Below, one piece after another: positions 46,513 through 57,079 of a stretch of 64,000 nt of DNA (position 1 is the first letter of the stretch; every line of letters starts with the position of its first letter). A program made the position numbers and the translations under genes. The stretch comes from Brachypodium distachyon. Lineage: Eukaryota > Streptophyta > Magnoliopsida > Poales > Poaceae. The DNA lies in assembly GCF_000005505.3 (NCBI RefSeq), contig NC_016135.3, positions 23,530,613 through 23,594,612 on the forward strand. The letters run 5' to 3'. Below the pieces are notes generated by a model that was given only the letters and a program-made list of their open reading frames with translations, searched no databases and was not told the DNA's origin.

Positions 46513-49500
46513 CTAAAGATATTGCGATTGTATTCTGTCCTTGTTGTGCTCCCACCACACCTTTGCCCTGTCCTCGCCAAACTTCTCCCGGCTGCAAGCA
46601 AGCAAAACCACGTATATCAAAATCAATTTGCAATCCGATCGACCAAGAAATTAAGCTTTGTCAAGTTCGTGCATACATGTGTATGTATTGAATATGATCG
46701 GTGGCGTAGTTAATTACCTGAATCGGATGCGGCGGAGCTCGCGGGTGCCGTCGCCGAGCTCGCGGATGGTTAGGCAGACGCCGGGCTCGTCCTGCTCGAT
46801 CCACTCCGTGGCCTCCAGGTCGCTGGCGTTGCTCACGGACACGGACGCGTCGTCCCGGGACGAGCTGGTGGCGCGCGAAGGGTCGTAGGACGACGGGGCC
46901 CCGACGCCGCTGCCGCCCATCATCACGGAAGAAGACGACGACGGGCCAGCGGCGGCGGAGTTGAGCATGTTGAAGTGGTGCGCCCAGACGTGGTCCGACG
47001 GGTCCGGCACGGCCGCCGACGGGTAGTACGCCGCTCTGGCGGAAGAAGGCGGCTGCGGCGCGTGGTAAGACGGCGCCTTGCACGACGCGCTCCGGGGCAT
47101 TGAGTCTCTGGTTGATGCTGATGGCGGCGGCGGCGGCATCATGACCGGGCTGTCCCGCGCTGACCCGCCCCGGGAGTAGGACGAGTCTCTCTGCAATGAT
47201 CAAGAAGCTCGTGATGGATCAATTCAAGTCAAAGAGACATTGTTTTTGAGACGTGCATGCGTGCACTGACTGACTGACCAGATGTGAGTCGTCGACGGAG
47301 GACGTCGGAGTGGAGCCTCCCTGCTGCCGGCCGCTGAACGTCTGCACGTTGTACAGCTCCACGATGCGGTCGTAGTTCTCCCCCCACCACCGCTGCGCCT
47401 CCCACTTGTTAAACATCTCCCGGCTAGGATATATGTCCACACATACATACACAAAAAACAACAACACAGCACACGTGCAACGAGTCAGCTCAACGTACAT
47501 GGTCCAAATGAATGAAAAAAAATGCGAAACTGATCATCATCTGTAGTTACAAAACTGAAAACCTGAAGCGGATGCGCTTGAGGTCGTTGCCGCCGCCGGG
47601 GAGCGTGGCGAAGGTGATCTGGACGCCGGGCTCCACCTGAGCCATCCACTCCCTCGCCGCGCCGCGGTCCTGATCCTCGTCGATGCCCGGCCATCCGCGG
47701 TTACTCCTGCCGGTCATGTCCCATGTCGCCGAGGATGATGAGTTGGCGGCGGCGGCCCGAGCGCTCGTGGGCCTGTTGGTCGTCGGCGTGAAGGTGGCGT
47801 CGTCGATGAAGCCGCTGCCCGGGTAAGGGCGGCGGTAGCTCCTCCCGGCCCTGAAGGACGGGCTCCCGGCCGTCGTCGGCTTGTACTGCTTGTTGCTGGA
47901 GCCGGAGAACTTGAGCACCATGTCCTTGAGCTGAGGACAGCACATCATTATTGCACCGTGCACGTTAATTCGCACGTAGGAGCCCAGTTAGGCACTACCA
48001 CTCACTACTAACAGCTCGCAACTCATGGTTAAGTGTAATGTAACATCAGCTCTGACTCGAATTAGGAAAAGTAGTTGGTTACACATGAGTTTTTTAATGT
48101 GGAGGCGATGGCCAAGAAGAAGGCTATAGGATGCTTGCTGTAATTCCTGGGTGCTGCTGACTAGTGAGTGAGTAGTGACTTTGTGTGACACTCACGGATA
48201 CACGTACTGGCTAATTTATACTATAGCAAACACGGTCCAATCAAAGAGGTTTTTCTTCTTCTACTGAGAAACAATCAAAGAGAGGGTATATATGTACATG
48301 TAGGCATGTAGCATCAGGCTACATGTACACAAACTTACATTCGTACGCTACTGGAACTGGTATAAATTAAGGACCACGCTACGTACGTACGTACAGCTAG
48401 CTAGCTGAGCAGCTGGTAATCACACAGGATAACGATCAGTGCAATCTTTAACCTTTTGTCTGAGACAAGGAACCACTGCGCATCGATGCATGCATGCATC
48501 CGGCGGCCCGGCCGCTCAAAGCAGCGGATGATCCCCACCCGCATGCATGCATTATGCGTTGCGTGCGTACTTAAAAAGCAAAGCCGTAGGCGCTTATCCG
48601 CCTCGGTTGCGTGTTCCGCGTGGCCCGGGCCAGGCCCAGCCTGGGCGGCCCTAAGAGTCAATAGCCCCCTGCCACGGCGGCCCAGGACCACACATCCAAC
48701 CGTCGAGGCCCGCGGGCCGACTTTATTCGACGGCAGACGCGTGCAGAGCGTTTTTCTATATCTATTTTTTTGGCAAGCAAAGCCCCTCCCGGCCTGGAGG
48801 AACGCCTTTCCACGAGGGAAAAATCTCACGCAGGTTTTGCAGGGGGCAGGAGGCAAGGGCCCGGTCCGGCCGGGGCGCACACGGCAGCACATGAACGCAG
48901 GGAGTGTCGTGTCACAGTGCGGCAGCTAGCGTGCGTCCACGCCACGTACGGGGCTAGCTAGCTTCTGTTCTCCAGATCTTTGCTGCTACGGCAAAGGGGA
49001 TGGATATATAGATAGAACGGATGGGCGGTGGAGTGGGGGAAAGGGAAAGAATGTCCATGGGAACAAAATCATCAGGCCAGATCGCATGGGTATAGGCAAA
49101 GTTGGGGATCCAGGCAAAGGGGAAAAGCTAGCTGGCTGGCCGGCCTTCTCCCCCACCACGTCTACTCAATGCGCATCGGTCCACCCTTGACCATGCTTTT
49201 CCAAGGAATGTCGTGATGAGAATGGTGCCAAATCAGCTTGCCACGTACGTACTCTCGTCGCCGGAACGTACTAGTAAAGAAAGTGAAAGCGGTTGGATTA
49301 AATCACTGCCATTCACGTTATTGCACTTTGGGGTGCATGCATGCATGCATGGCTGATCATCGACATCTTCCTGGCTAACAGTCAAGTCACGACGTGGTAA
49401 AGTTTGACGAAACTGGTATTAATTTTAGCTTAAAAAGAAGCCTGTAGCTGGATCGATAGTTAGCTCTAGCTAGCATGGTCCGTGTTAGGGCTGGGTCTAA

Positions 49501-50422
49501 GTACGTATAGTACTTGCTCACTGATTACCTATACTGTCTGTGTGTATGACACAGAAATGGCATATGTGCAGAAAGGAACAAGGACGCGGTAATGAACCAG
49601 GGACAGAAAAACAATCGAAGTGGACGAGAGCTAGAGAGCTGGCGGTCACCGGCTAATGCTAATTAATTGATTGCGTCTGCGTTTGCGTGGGGTGGCGGAA
49701 CTACTCCTACACTCTGCAACGGCCAAGAAATGGCAGCAGGGCCCTCTGCAAGGCTTAACCCCAAATTTAGCCAGGGAATGGCCGGCGACTCTTCTTTTGT
49801 CCCTACGTACGTACAAACGTACCTCTTCCTCCTACTCATCACCATCAACCACCACCCGGGGCTGGGCCTTGGCATCTTTTGCCAAACGCAGCGGGGCTCT
49901 GCAAGCATCCATGCCTGCGGCCTAACCAACTGTGCGAGGAGATGGTATTAAATTCAGGCACGGCGCGTGCGACCCCCGTGGCCTTGCTTGGGCAATTCCT
50001 AGGCTCCGCTGGCTAAGTAAGTACAGGGCCGTAAGTAGCTTGAGTGTCAGGACGTTCGCTGCGTTCCTCTCTAGTCGCCCTCCCCTGTCTATTAACTGCA
50101 TCGCGACACTGTCTCTGCAGTCATATACTCATACACACGCTGACACACATAAAAGCATACATAGGGAGAGAGAGAGAGAATGGAAAGCTGGTAAGCGTAC
50201 GATACTACTAGCAAGTGTTAAAAAAGAGTACTAGTACACTCGATCTGTGGGGGCAGCATGCAATGCAAAGCAAGTACATTGGTGGAATGAAGACGGATGG
50301 ATCATGGGTACCTGTGAGGTGAGAGACTTGACGGCATCTTTGCTGTGAGGCGTGGCCGCACCACCACGGGAGCCGTCCTGATCCCCGCCTTCCTTTGAGG
50401 TGCACGCGATGCAGGCCAGCAT
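46513..50422 (-). CDS. BREVIS RADIX-like (BRX) protein with two BRX domains
   Basis: Five exons on the minus strand (50422-50312, 47930-47563, 47423-47279, 47190-46718, 46591-46513) encode 391 residues. The conserved N-terminus MLACIACTSKEGG carries the Cys pair typical of the family (palmitoylation sites for membrane anchoring) and leads to KDAVKSLTSQLKDMVLKFSG. BRX domain 1 (about 131-185) has EWMAQVEPGVQITFATLPGG and FNKWEAQRWWGENYDRIVEL. BRX domain 2 (about 337-391) has EWIEQDEPGVCLTIREL and KFGEDRAKVWWEHNKDRI, ending QSQYL. A Ser/Pro-rich linker lies between. BRX proteins act at the plasma membrane and nucleus in auxin, cytokinin and root or vascular development. Intron 1 is 2.4 kb. The last exon codes only 26 residues and completes domain 2, which supports the splice. 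Confidence 0.94.
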
Positions 50423-53284
50423 CTCTTCTTCCTCTTTGCGCTCGGTAGATCAACACACACGTACGACCGGGTCAATCACCCTATATATTCACCTGCTCCT
50501 CTGTATATAGCCCCTGTAGAAATAGAATAGAATACAATTAAAACATCTCGTATATGTGTCAGCAGAGCTGTACGCAACCGAAGATTACGCTCATGCAGAC
50601 ACGGCCAGTACATCTACAGAGATATGTGCAGTGTATCCATGCATGGCACATGCGGTGGTCAAACATCTGTACTATGTTGTAGATATTGCATCCTTATGCA
50701 TTAATGCAATAAATAAATGTATTTTAGCTACTTTACGATCACCTAGCTGGCTAGCTGGAGTAGAAAGTACGTACATACAAACACAGTTGTACGGACTGTA
50801 AACTGTAGCATACTCGATTCTAGTACAACACCACATCAACCTCATACTGCTCAGCGACCGGCCACGAGACCGACGTCCCCGCACGTGCGACGACCATGAC
50901 TACAATGGCTGTACCTACGTCAGGTCACAGCTAGCCCGGCCCCATGCAGCAACGCAACGACGCATCCAAACTGTACATACAAATTTAACTACAGGGACAA
51001 CCGGCGCCTAAACGGCCGGTGCATGCAGGGCCAGCGAGAAGAACAGCAGGACGACTGCAATATAGCAAAACAACCCCCAATGCCAATTCATTCCGTCGCA
51101 GCAGCATGTATATACCGACCGGGCCGGCTGCCGTGATACCCCAGAAAACACCGTAAAGACAAATAAGAAGACGGATGCTGCATGCACACCCAAGAGCTAG
51201 CCAAGACAGACGTACGTACGTCACATGCATGCGCCCGGGCCAGAAGAAAACAAATGGAAAGACATAAATACGCACGCCATGCCACGCCGCGCAGCGAAGC
51301 TTCTGATGTCGTCTCCCTCTCTTTTTTTTTCACTGTCTTTATCATGGGCAATGTAGTACTGAGATCGCTTGCATCTACGTATGCTACGACGCCAGTCCAC
51401 TGTGGTTTTAAATTCAGATGGAGCGCGACGCCCCAGGCGTGACACGCCGGGACAGCGGCGTATGGGGAAGACTCCAAGCGACGCCAAGCAAGCAGCAGCT
51501 CGCCGCACGAGGCAGCAGCAGCAGCAGTGAATCAGCTACAGTCTATGGGCGCTGGGGCCCGCCGCCCAGATCAACGTATTGCCTCGACCTTTTCTTTATC
51601 TTTTTTACCTCTTCAGGCACCGCCGGCCCCCACACCCCGGGCAAAGCGACGGGCTATCGAGTGTCTCTGCGCCGCCGGACCCACCGCTGATTTTTTTTCC
51701 CTTTTTTACTTTTACTACCTTTAACTCTGCGTTTAGTTTTTGCTAAGAAAAAATTAACGTCGTAAATGTAGCCAGCCCAGGTGGCGCGGGCGGCGGCTCT
51801 GACTCTCCCAACGAACCTTAACCGTGCCATTAATGAGTGATGAGAAGAGCACTAATTGACGATTACTATGCTAGATCAGCATGAAGGAGAAAAAGAGACG
51901 GACAGTGGCGGGCCAGCCAACCATACTGACCGGTGAGACACTTACAGGTAACTGACGGCCACCCTGTAGATATTGTCGATGTTCCCACGGCCCTGCACTC
52001 GAGTTTACCCGCCGTGTAAACAGCGTGCGCCGGCCGCCGCAAAACCACAACGCCAGCGGTATTGCCAGATGCTACCTCTCCTGCCTCCTCGTACCCGGAA
52101 AACGATCTGAAAAACCGTGGGAAATTAATGGAGATGGATAGAGCGCAATCAGCATGGATTGCATCCAAGTAATGTCCTGGAGTAAACTTGTGACGAACGG
52201 GATAGATGTCGAATCAATGAAACACACGCAAACTTAGGGAGAAAAGCAAAACAGATTAGAATAAAAAAAAAGCAGGGAGGAATCGTGGAAGAAATTCTCA
52301 AAGAAAAGCGGCAAGCAAGCGACAAGATGAGGGGCTGCGTGCGTCGTCAGTGCCTTACGTACCTTGTCCGCCGCTTCTCGACGGTGCGAGGCTGCGTTCC
52401 CCTCGCTGGCTTCTTCTTCCTTAGAACGGAGCGTTGAATCGGATGATGAATTCTAGTGGTAGCGAGCGTCGGAAATCCAAGAATAAAGAGGCCCTTGTTA
52501 GGAAGGACAGAGATCAGGAGAAAAATACAGGCCAAGAAGAAGTACGGTTTGACACAAAATGGCTGCGGCTGCGACGACGCGAAACAGAGAGCCAGAGGCG
52601 AGTTAATTAGCTAGGACGCTCTCGCGACGCAGCGTTGCTTTCTGGAAGGTGTGGACGACGGGGGCAAAGACTGGAAGAGGAAACGATCGAGTGAGTGATG
52701 GAGAGACCGAGAGACTCGTTTCACGGAAGAAGCGGAGGGAGGAGTCGTTGGGGAAGAGAGACTGGGGATCGAAAAGAGGAAGAGCGAGAGAGAGAGAGAT
52801 GATGCGGCGGGATCGCTCTCAGCCGTCGGATCGTTCCCAGGTACGACCACGGAGGCCTGCTAGAGAGCCCCAGTCCGGCCGCCTCCGCCGATATATAGGC
52901 CGCAGGCCCAGGGTGCAGGGGCACGGCAGGCCCCGCGGGATAACAGCCGTCCGATCCTGGGCGTGTGGGGCTCGTGGGTCCCGACCCCACCACACCCCCC
53001 CCTGCACGGCTGTAATGTCCCATACCCGGCCAAAGCGAACTGGCATGGATTTTGGAACGGGTAATTGGGCATCCACAGCGTCCTGAGCTCGGCCCAGCCG
53101 GTTTTGATTTCTGACTGCCGGTCACCACTTCTTGGCTATGGTGCTCCCGCTACTTCCTTTTTCCGGTGTACTGGTATTGATATTGGATACCGATACTGTC
53201 CGGAAACCGGATATCGTCTCGCCGGCAATGCCTACTCATCCAGTCATGTTGCGGCCTGCCGGTCTATACAAAGACAAATAAGTG
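50423..53284. other. BRX-like promoter, 5' leader and probable leader intron
   Basis: No coding sequence. On the minus strand a donor-like AAG|GTACGTAAG at 52363/52362 and an acceptor-like TTCTACAG near 50515 would define a ~1.85-kb leader intron before the ATG at 50422. 52600-52850 is a CT-rich (minus strand) leader, next to a TATA-like motif at 52891. 53100-53284 is promoter or spacer. TGCATGCA repeats lie elsewhere, inside intron 1 (49337-49351). Confidence 0.45.
52891..52897 (-). promoter_or_regulatory. putative TATA box of the BRX-like gene
   Basis: Minus-strand CCTATATATCGG precedes a CT-rich leader (CTCTCTCTCTC, 52785-52800). Both are typical of a plant core promoter, and a good splice donor follows about 0.5 kb downstream. 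Confidence 0.4.
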
Positions 53285-53328
53285 CGTGAATTTGTATAAG
53301 AATTTATACAAACTTATACAAATTCACG
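53285..53328. repeat. perfect 16-bp inverted repeat
   Basis: CGTGAATTTGTATAAG (53285-53300) and its exact reverse complement (53313-53328) enclose a 12-base AT loop, AATTTATACAAA, itself partly repeating the arms. It is probably the core of a decayed palindromic MITE. Confidence 0.7.
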
Positions 53329-53556
53329 TCACTTGTTTCGGAACGGAGAGAGTAGTTATTTATCCTACGACATCTCCTAGTCCAGTCCCACAAGGTCTGT
53401 CCAAGACCTTCTTCCGGCAATGAATTTGGTCCAACCATTTTCTTGTTTTTGTGCTTTTCTTTGCTATACTGGTGTGAAATCATCGTCGCATCTTAACCAA
53501 TTACACTTGTCTTCTCCCTCTACCATGTCGTCACTAGTAGACAAGGCAATCGTGTT

Positions 53557-53564
53557 TTTGCAAT
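53557..53564 (+). repeat. left 8-bp target-site duplication of the hAT element
   Basis: TTTGCAAT immediately before the left terminal repeat, identical to 57072-57079 after the right one. Confidence 0.9.
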
Positions 53565-56500
53565 CAGGGGCAGAGGCAGAAAAAAATCATAGGGAGGGCC
53601 GACTAAAGAAGACAAAATTTTATATTCAAAATTTTGTCAAAAAATAAAACGGTTGGTAGTATAAAAATAATTTCATTGATTCTTCTGCCATAGATAACAT
53701 ATTGTTTATAACAAAAATGACATGCAACCGTTGATATCACATAAAAGAAAATTCTAGGAAAGGACAATAGAAGATAGGAAACTAACATGTTTCAGGCTTT
53801 CATCTAAACAACACTCGACGTGGTGCTCGATCGAACTCATCTATAATTGTATCCATCGATATCCCAATTGCAATCTCCTTCTCAATATAAGTTACCAAGC
53901 AATCCCTTAGAAATCCATCTTCCACTTTACTCCGAAGCCTTGTCGTCACAAGTTTCATTGCTGAAAATGCACGTTCCGTCGTCGCTGTTGAAACCGGTAA
54001 AGTAAGAACAAGCCGAATCAACCCGTTCATGAAAAAACAGTTAGCGGTTTTACCAATAATTATTTAAAGCAACTAATACAACAGCGAAGAACGTTATATA
54101 CCTGTCGATCAAGTGATATTCATCTGCTTTCTCAGTTGCTGCAAGTTGTTGACAAAGTTCTGATATGGTTGTTAAATTCTGAAACTTGGGGCTTGTGGGT
54201 ACGACACTCTCATAATGCCGTAACTAACATCTTAGAATGTTTCTTTCTTGTTCTTCAAAATCAGGAGGATAGAACTTTGTAGCTAGAAAACATATACTAT
54301 CAATACTAAATGAACTGAATAAATTTTTTGGGTCCAAGGAAGTGCATAGAATGAGAAGCTCCGTCGCTTGTTCGTTGAATATGCAATTCAACTCTTGTGC
54401 TTGCTGATCAACAGCAACCATGAAAATATCATAGCGATAATGATGCTCAACTGTAGATTCATCCCGGGCACGCGAGTTAATGAAATCCACATATAACTCA
54501 CTGAAATCAGGAGTTGTAACTCCATGCTTCCCACAAAACAAAATCACATCAGCTTTTAGCTTATTCCAACCATTATCTCTTAGCTCCTGAATCAACATTT
54601 TTGTAGTCTTAACATCATCCATGGCATTCACAATATCTTGAGATTTTTGTTGCAACTTTTTGCACAACAAGTCTGTAATTCCCATAAGTTCTTTCATGAC
54701 GTGTAGAATAAATATGAAATCAAAAGACATCATCAACTTAACAGAACCAGAAGCTTTTGCTCGTGCTGAAGGTGAAGTTCCTGAACCTTTAGCAGTAGCA
54801 ATACTTTTAAGTACGAAAAATGGGGATTTGTATAATTTCAAAAGGCTGCAAACGGAAGCATAGTGAGAACTCCACCTAGTGTCACAAGGCCGTTGTAAAG
54901 TTCCAACTTGATTAGCCCCCGTACCAGTTTCAAGCTCACTTAGCTCAATTAGATGCTCCATTTCAGCAACTTGATTAGCATGCATATCATCTTTTCTCTT
55001 ACTGGAAGACACAACTGTATTGACAACAAGAGCAAGATGGTCAAAAAAGTTGTGAACATCAGCTACTTCTTTAGATGCAGCAACAAGAGCTAGTTGTAAC
55101 TGATGAGCAAAACAATGAACATAATATGCATAAGGGCACTCTTCCATGAATTTGGCTTGTAGTCCATTCCACTCTCCACGCATGTTATTGGCACCATCAT
55201 ATCCTTGTCCATGAATATTTTTCACATCTAATTGATGTTGAGCCAAAACAGAACACATCTCTTGTTTTAGAGTAGCTGAACATGTATCCGAAACATGAAC
55301 AATATCAAGAAAACGTTCACGAGTGAAGCCAGATTTATCAACGAAACGAATAACCACGGCCATTTGCTCTCTTTTAGACTCATCCCTCGACTCATCAACC
55401 AACAGGCAGAACTTAGCGTGACCAATTTCTTTACGAATTTCACTTTGCAAATTACAAGCAATGATATGCAAAATCTCTTTCTGAATTGTAGGTGAGGTAT
55501 ACTTAGCATTCTGTGGAGCATTACCCAATACAACTGCACCAATTTTCTCATCGTAAGAAGCTAACAGCTTCACCATTTCAAGGAAATTACCTTGATTTTT
55601 TGAACCAGCACTTTCATCATGTCCTCGGAAGGGGCAGGCTTGGAATGCTAACCACCGTAGTGCATCGATTGTTACTCTAAGCCGAAGCCTATTCCTCTTG
55701 ATATCCTCTGCTGTTAACTTCACCACTAACTATTCCAAATGACATGGCTTATGCTTCAGACTATCATAACACTTGACAGCATAATTGTGAGCAGATTTGC
55801 TATCCTTTCCCATGTGAGTTAAGAACGCACATTTTTCCCCATCATTAACTCTCTTCCACTTATTGAATCCTTGTACTGTGAACACATGAGACTCTCTCTT
55901 TCCAATTGGCTTCTTGTAAAATAGAAAGCATGGAAAACAATAGACTACATTCTCTGGTGAATATTCTAACCAAGGAAAGGTCTTGAACCAATGATACTGA
56001 AACCTGCGTGGATGGAGTACTGAATCATCGAGAGGGTACACATCCATGTGAAACTGATATGGCCCAAGCTTCATATATGCTTTACGAGCTTGTTCTTGAT
56101 CATTAGGAGGATATTCTGAAATTTGACACCGTAGACCTGGTTCCCTTTCTACTACCAAAACAGCAGAATCATCATTCCCTCTCCCTCTCTGAACCTCAGG
56201 TGGTGCTGCTGCCGGTGGTGTACTTGGAGTTGGAATTTCTTCTACTGGTTCTTGCTCTTGTTCGTCACAACTGACGCCTTGTTCATCCACCAATTCAGGG
56301 CTAACAAGCGAATTATGTTGTTCCGAAGCTTCGGCTCTTACTCTCTTCCCAAAATAAGAATGCATTGTTACAGGCTTTCTTTTATTTTGTGCCATGATGA
56401 ACTGATGATCACTTGATCAGGGGATCCTAGAAAGACTGAACAGAGAAAGAGTCAAGAGATGAGTCTAAACGAGAAAGAGGGATTCAGATAAAAAATTAAC

Positions 56501-57071
56501 GATCCTAAAATTAGATACGAGGAATAGGCAGAGGGATTTCAGATCAAACATATATACTTGACTACCTGAGAGAATCGCTCGTCTTCTAACCTCGAACCCT
56601 TGATTCCTTGCAGACTGCAGTTGCCGAATTGCAGTGCTTTGAAGGAGACCATCACGAGGGGAAATTTGGGGAGAAAGCAGCCAGAAGAGCAGGCGGCAGC
56701 AAGGAAAATTGGGGGCTGGCGCGAGCGGTGGCGATGGGCGATGGCGGCAGGCTCCCCTGCTGGCCCCTACTGCTCGTATAGTCGTATTGGGATTTTAGGA
56801 ATAGAAGAAGATGAGAATAGGAGAGGATGCACTCCGGAGAAGACGTGGATAAGTGGAGAACTAATCGAGGATTTTCTTTGGCTGAATATCTGTTGCCTCT
56901 TGCCTGTGCCGTGCAGTTGTGTTGAGGGGGGCCACTCACAGGCCAGATCGATGAAATTCAAGGAGTCGGGAAAGAATCGTTCCTGGGTCCGATGAAATTT
57001 TTTTTGATAGCCCGGGCCGTGGCCCCTGCTGCCCCCCCCCCCCCCCCCCCCCCCCACCATCTCCGCCACTG
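53565..57071 (-). mobile_element. structurally complete hAT element, 3,507 bp
   Basis: Left end CAGGGGCAGAGGCAG and right end (reverse complement) CAGTGGCGGAGATGG form imperfect terminal inverted repeats, both beginning with CAG and differing at a few positions. Both are flanked by the perfect 8-bp duplication TTTGCAAT. The interior holds a minus-strand transposase pseudogene (53800-56395) and about 0.65 kb of leader. A 24-bp poly-C run (57032-57055) sits just inside the right end. Identical flanking duplications indicate insertion by transposition without later rearrangement of the ends. Confidence 0.92.
53800..56395 (-). pseudogene. hAT transposase (TTF-type zinc finger, DUF4371) with two premature TAG stops
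   Basis: One reading frame runs from MAQNKRKPVTMHSYFG at 56395 through an in-frame TAG at 55732-55730, then to a second in-frame TAG at 54226-54224. It continues (LRHYESVVPTSPKF, TISELCQQL) to 54102, where a GT donor starts a short intron, and ends in the dimerisation exon to 53800 (LVLTLPVSTATTERAFSAMK). Domains: the TTF-type zinc finger (WLEYSPENVVYCFPCFLF, FTVQGFNKWKR), then DUF4371 with GHDES, then LLVDESRDESK (first catalytic Asp), GQGYDGANNMRGEW (second Asp), VHCFAHQLQL and the catalytic Glu in TTERAFS. No frameshift is seen in the first two segments. All catalytic residues remain, but the stops and a doubtful splice acceptor (GG for AG near 54023) should block a full protein. Confidence 0.88.
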
Positions 57072-57079
57072 TTTGCAAT
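57072..57079 (+). repeat. right 8-bp target-site duplication of the hAT element
   Basis: TTTGCAAT immediately after CCGCCACTG, matching 53557-53564. Confidence 0.9.

Noticed and set aside
48401..48929. Long opposite-strand frames of 157-163 residues
   Set aside because: They lie inside BRX-like intron 1 and show no family motif.
49330..49355. TGCATGCATGCATG run considered as a seed-type RY regulatory element
   Set aside because: Simple TGCA repeats are frequent across this window and the position is inside an intron; no specific support.
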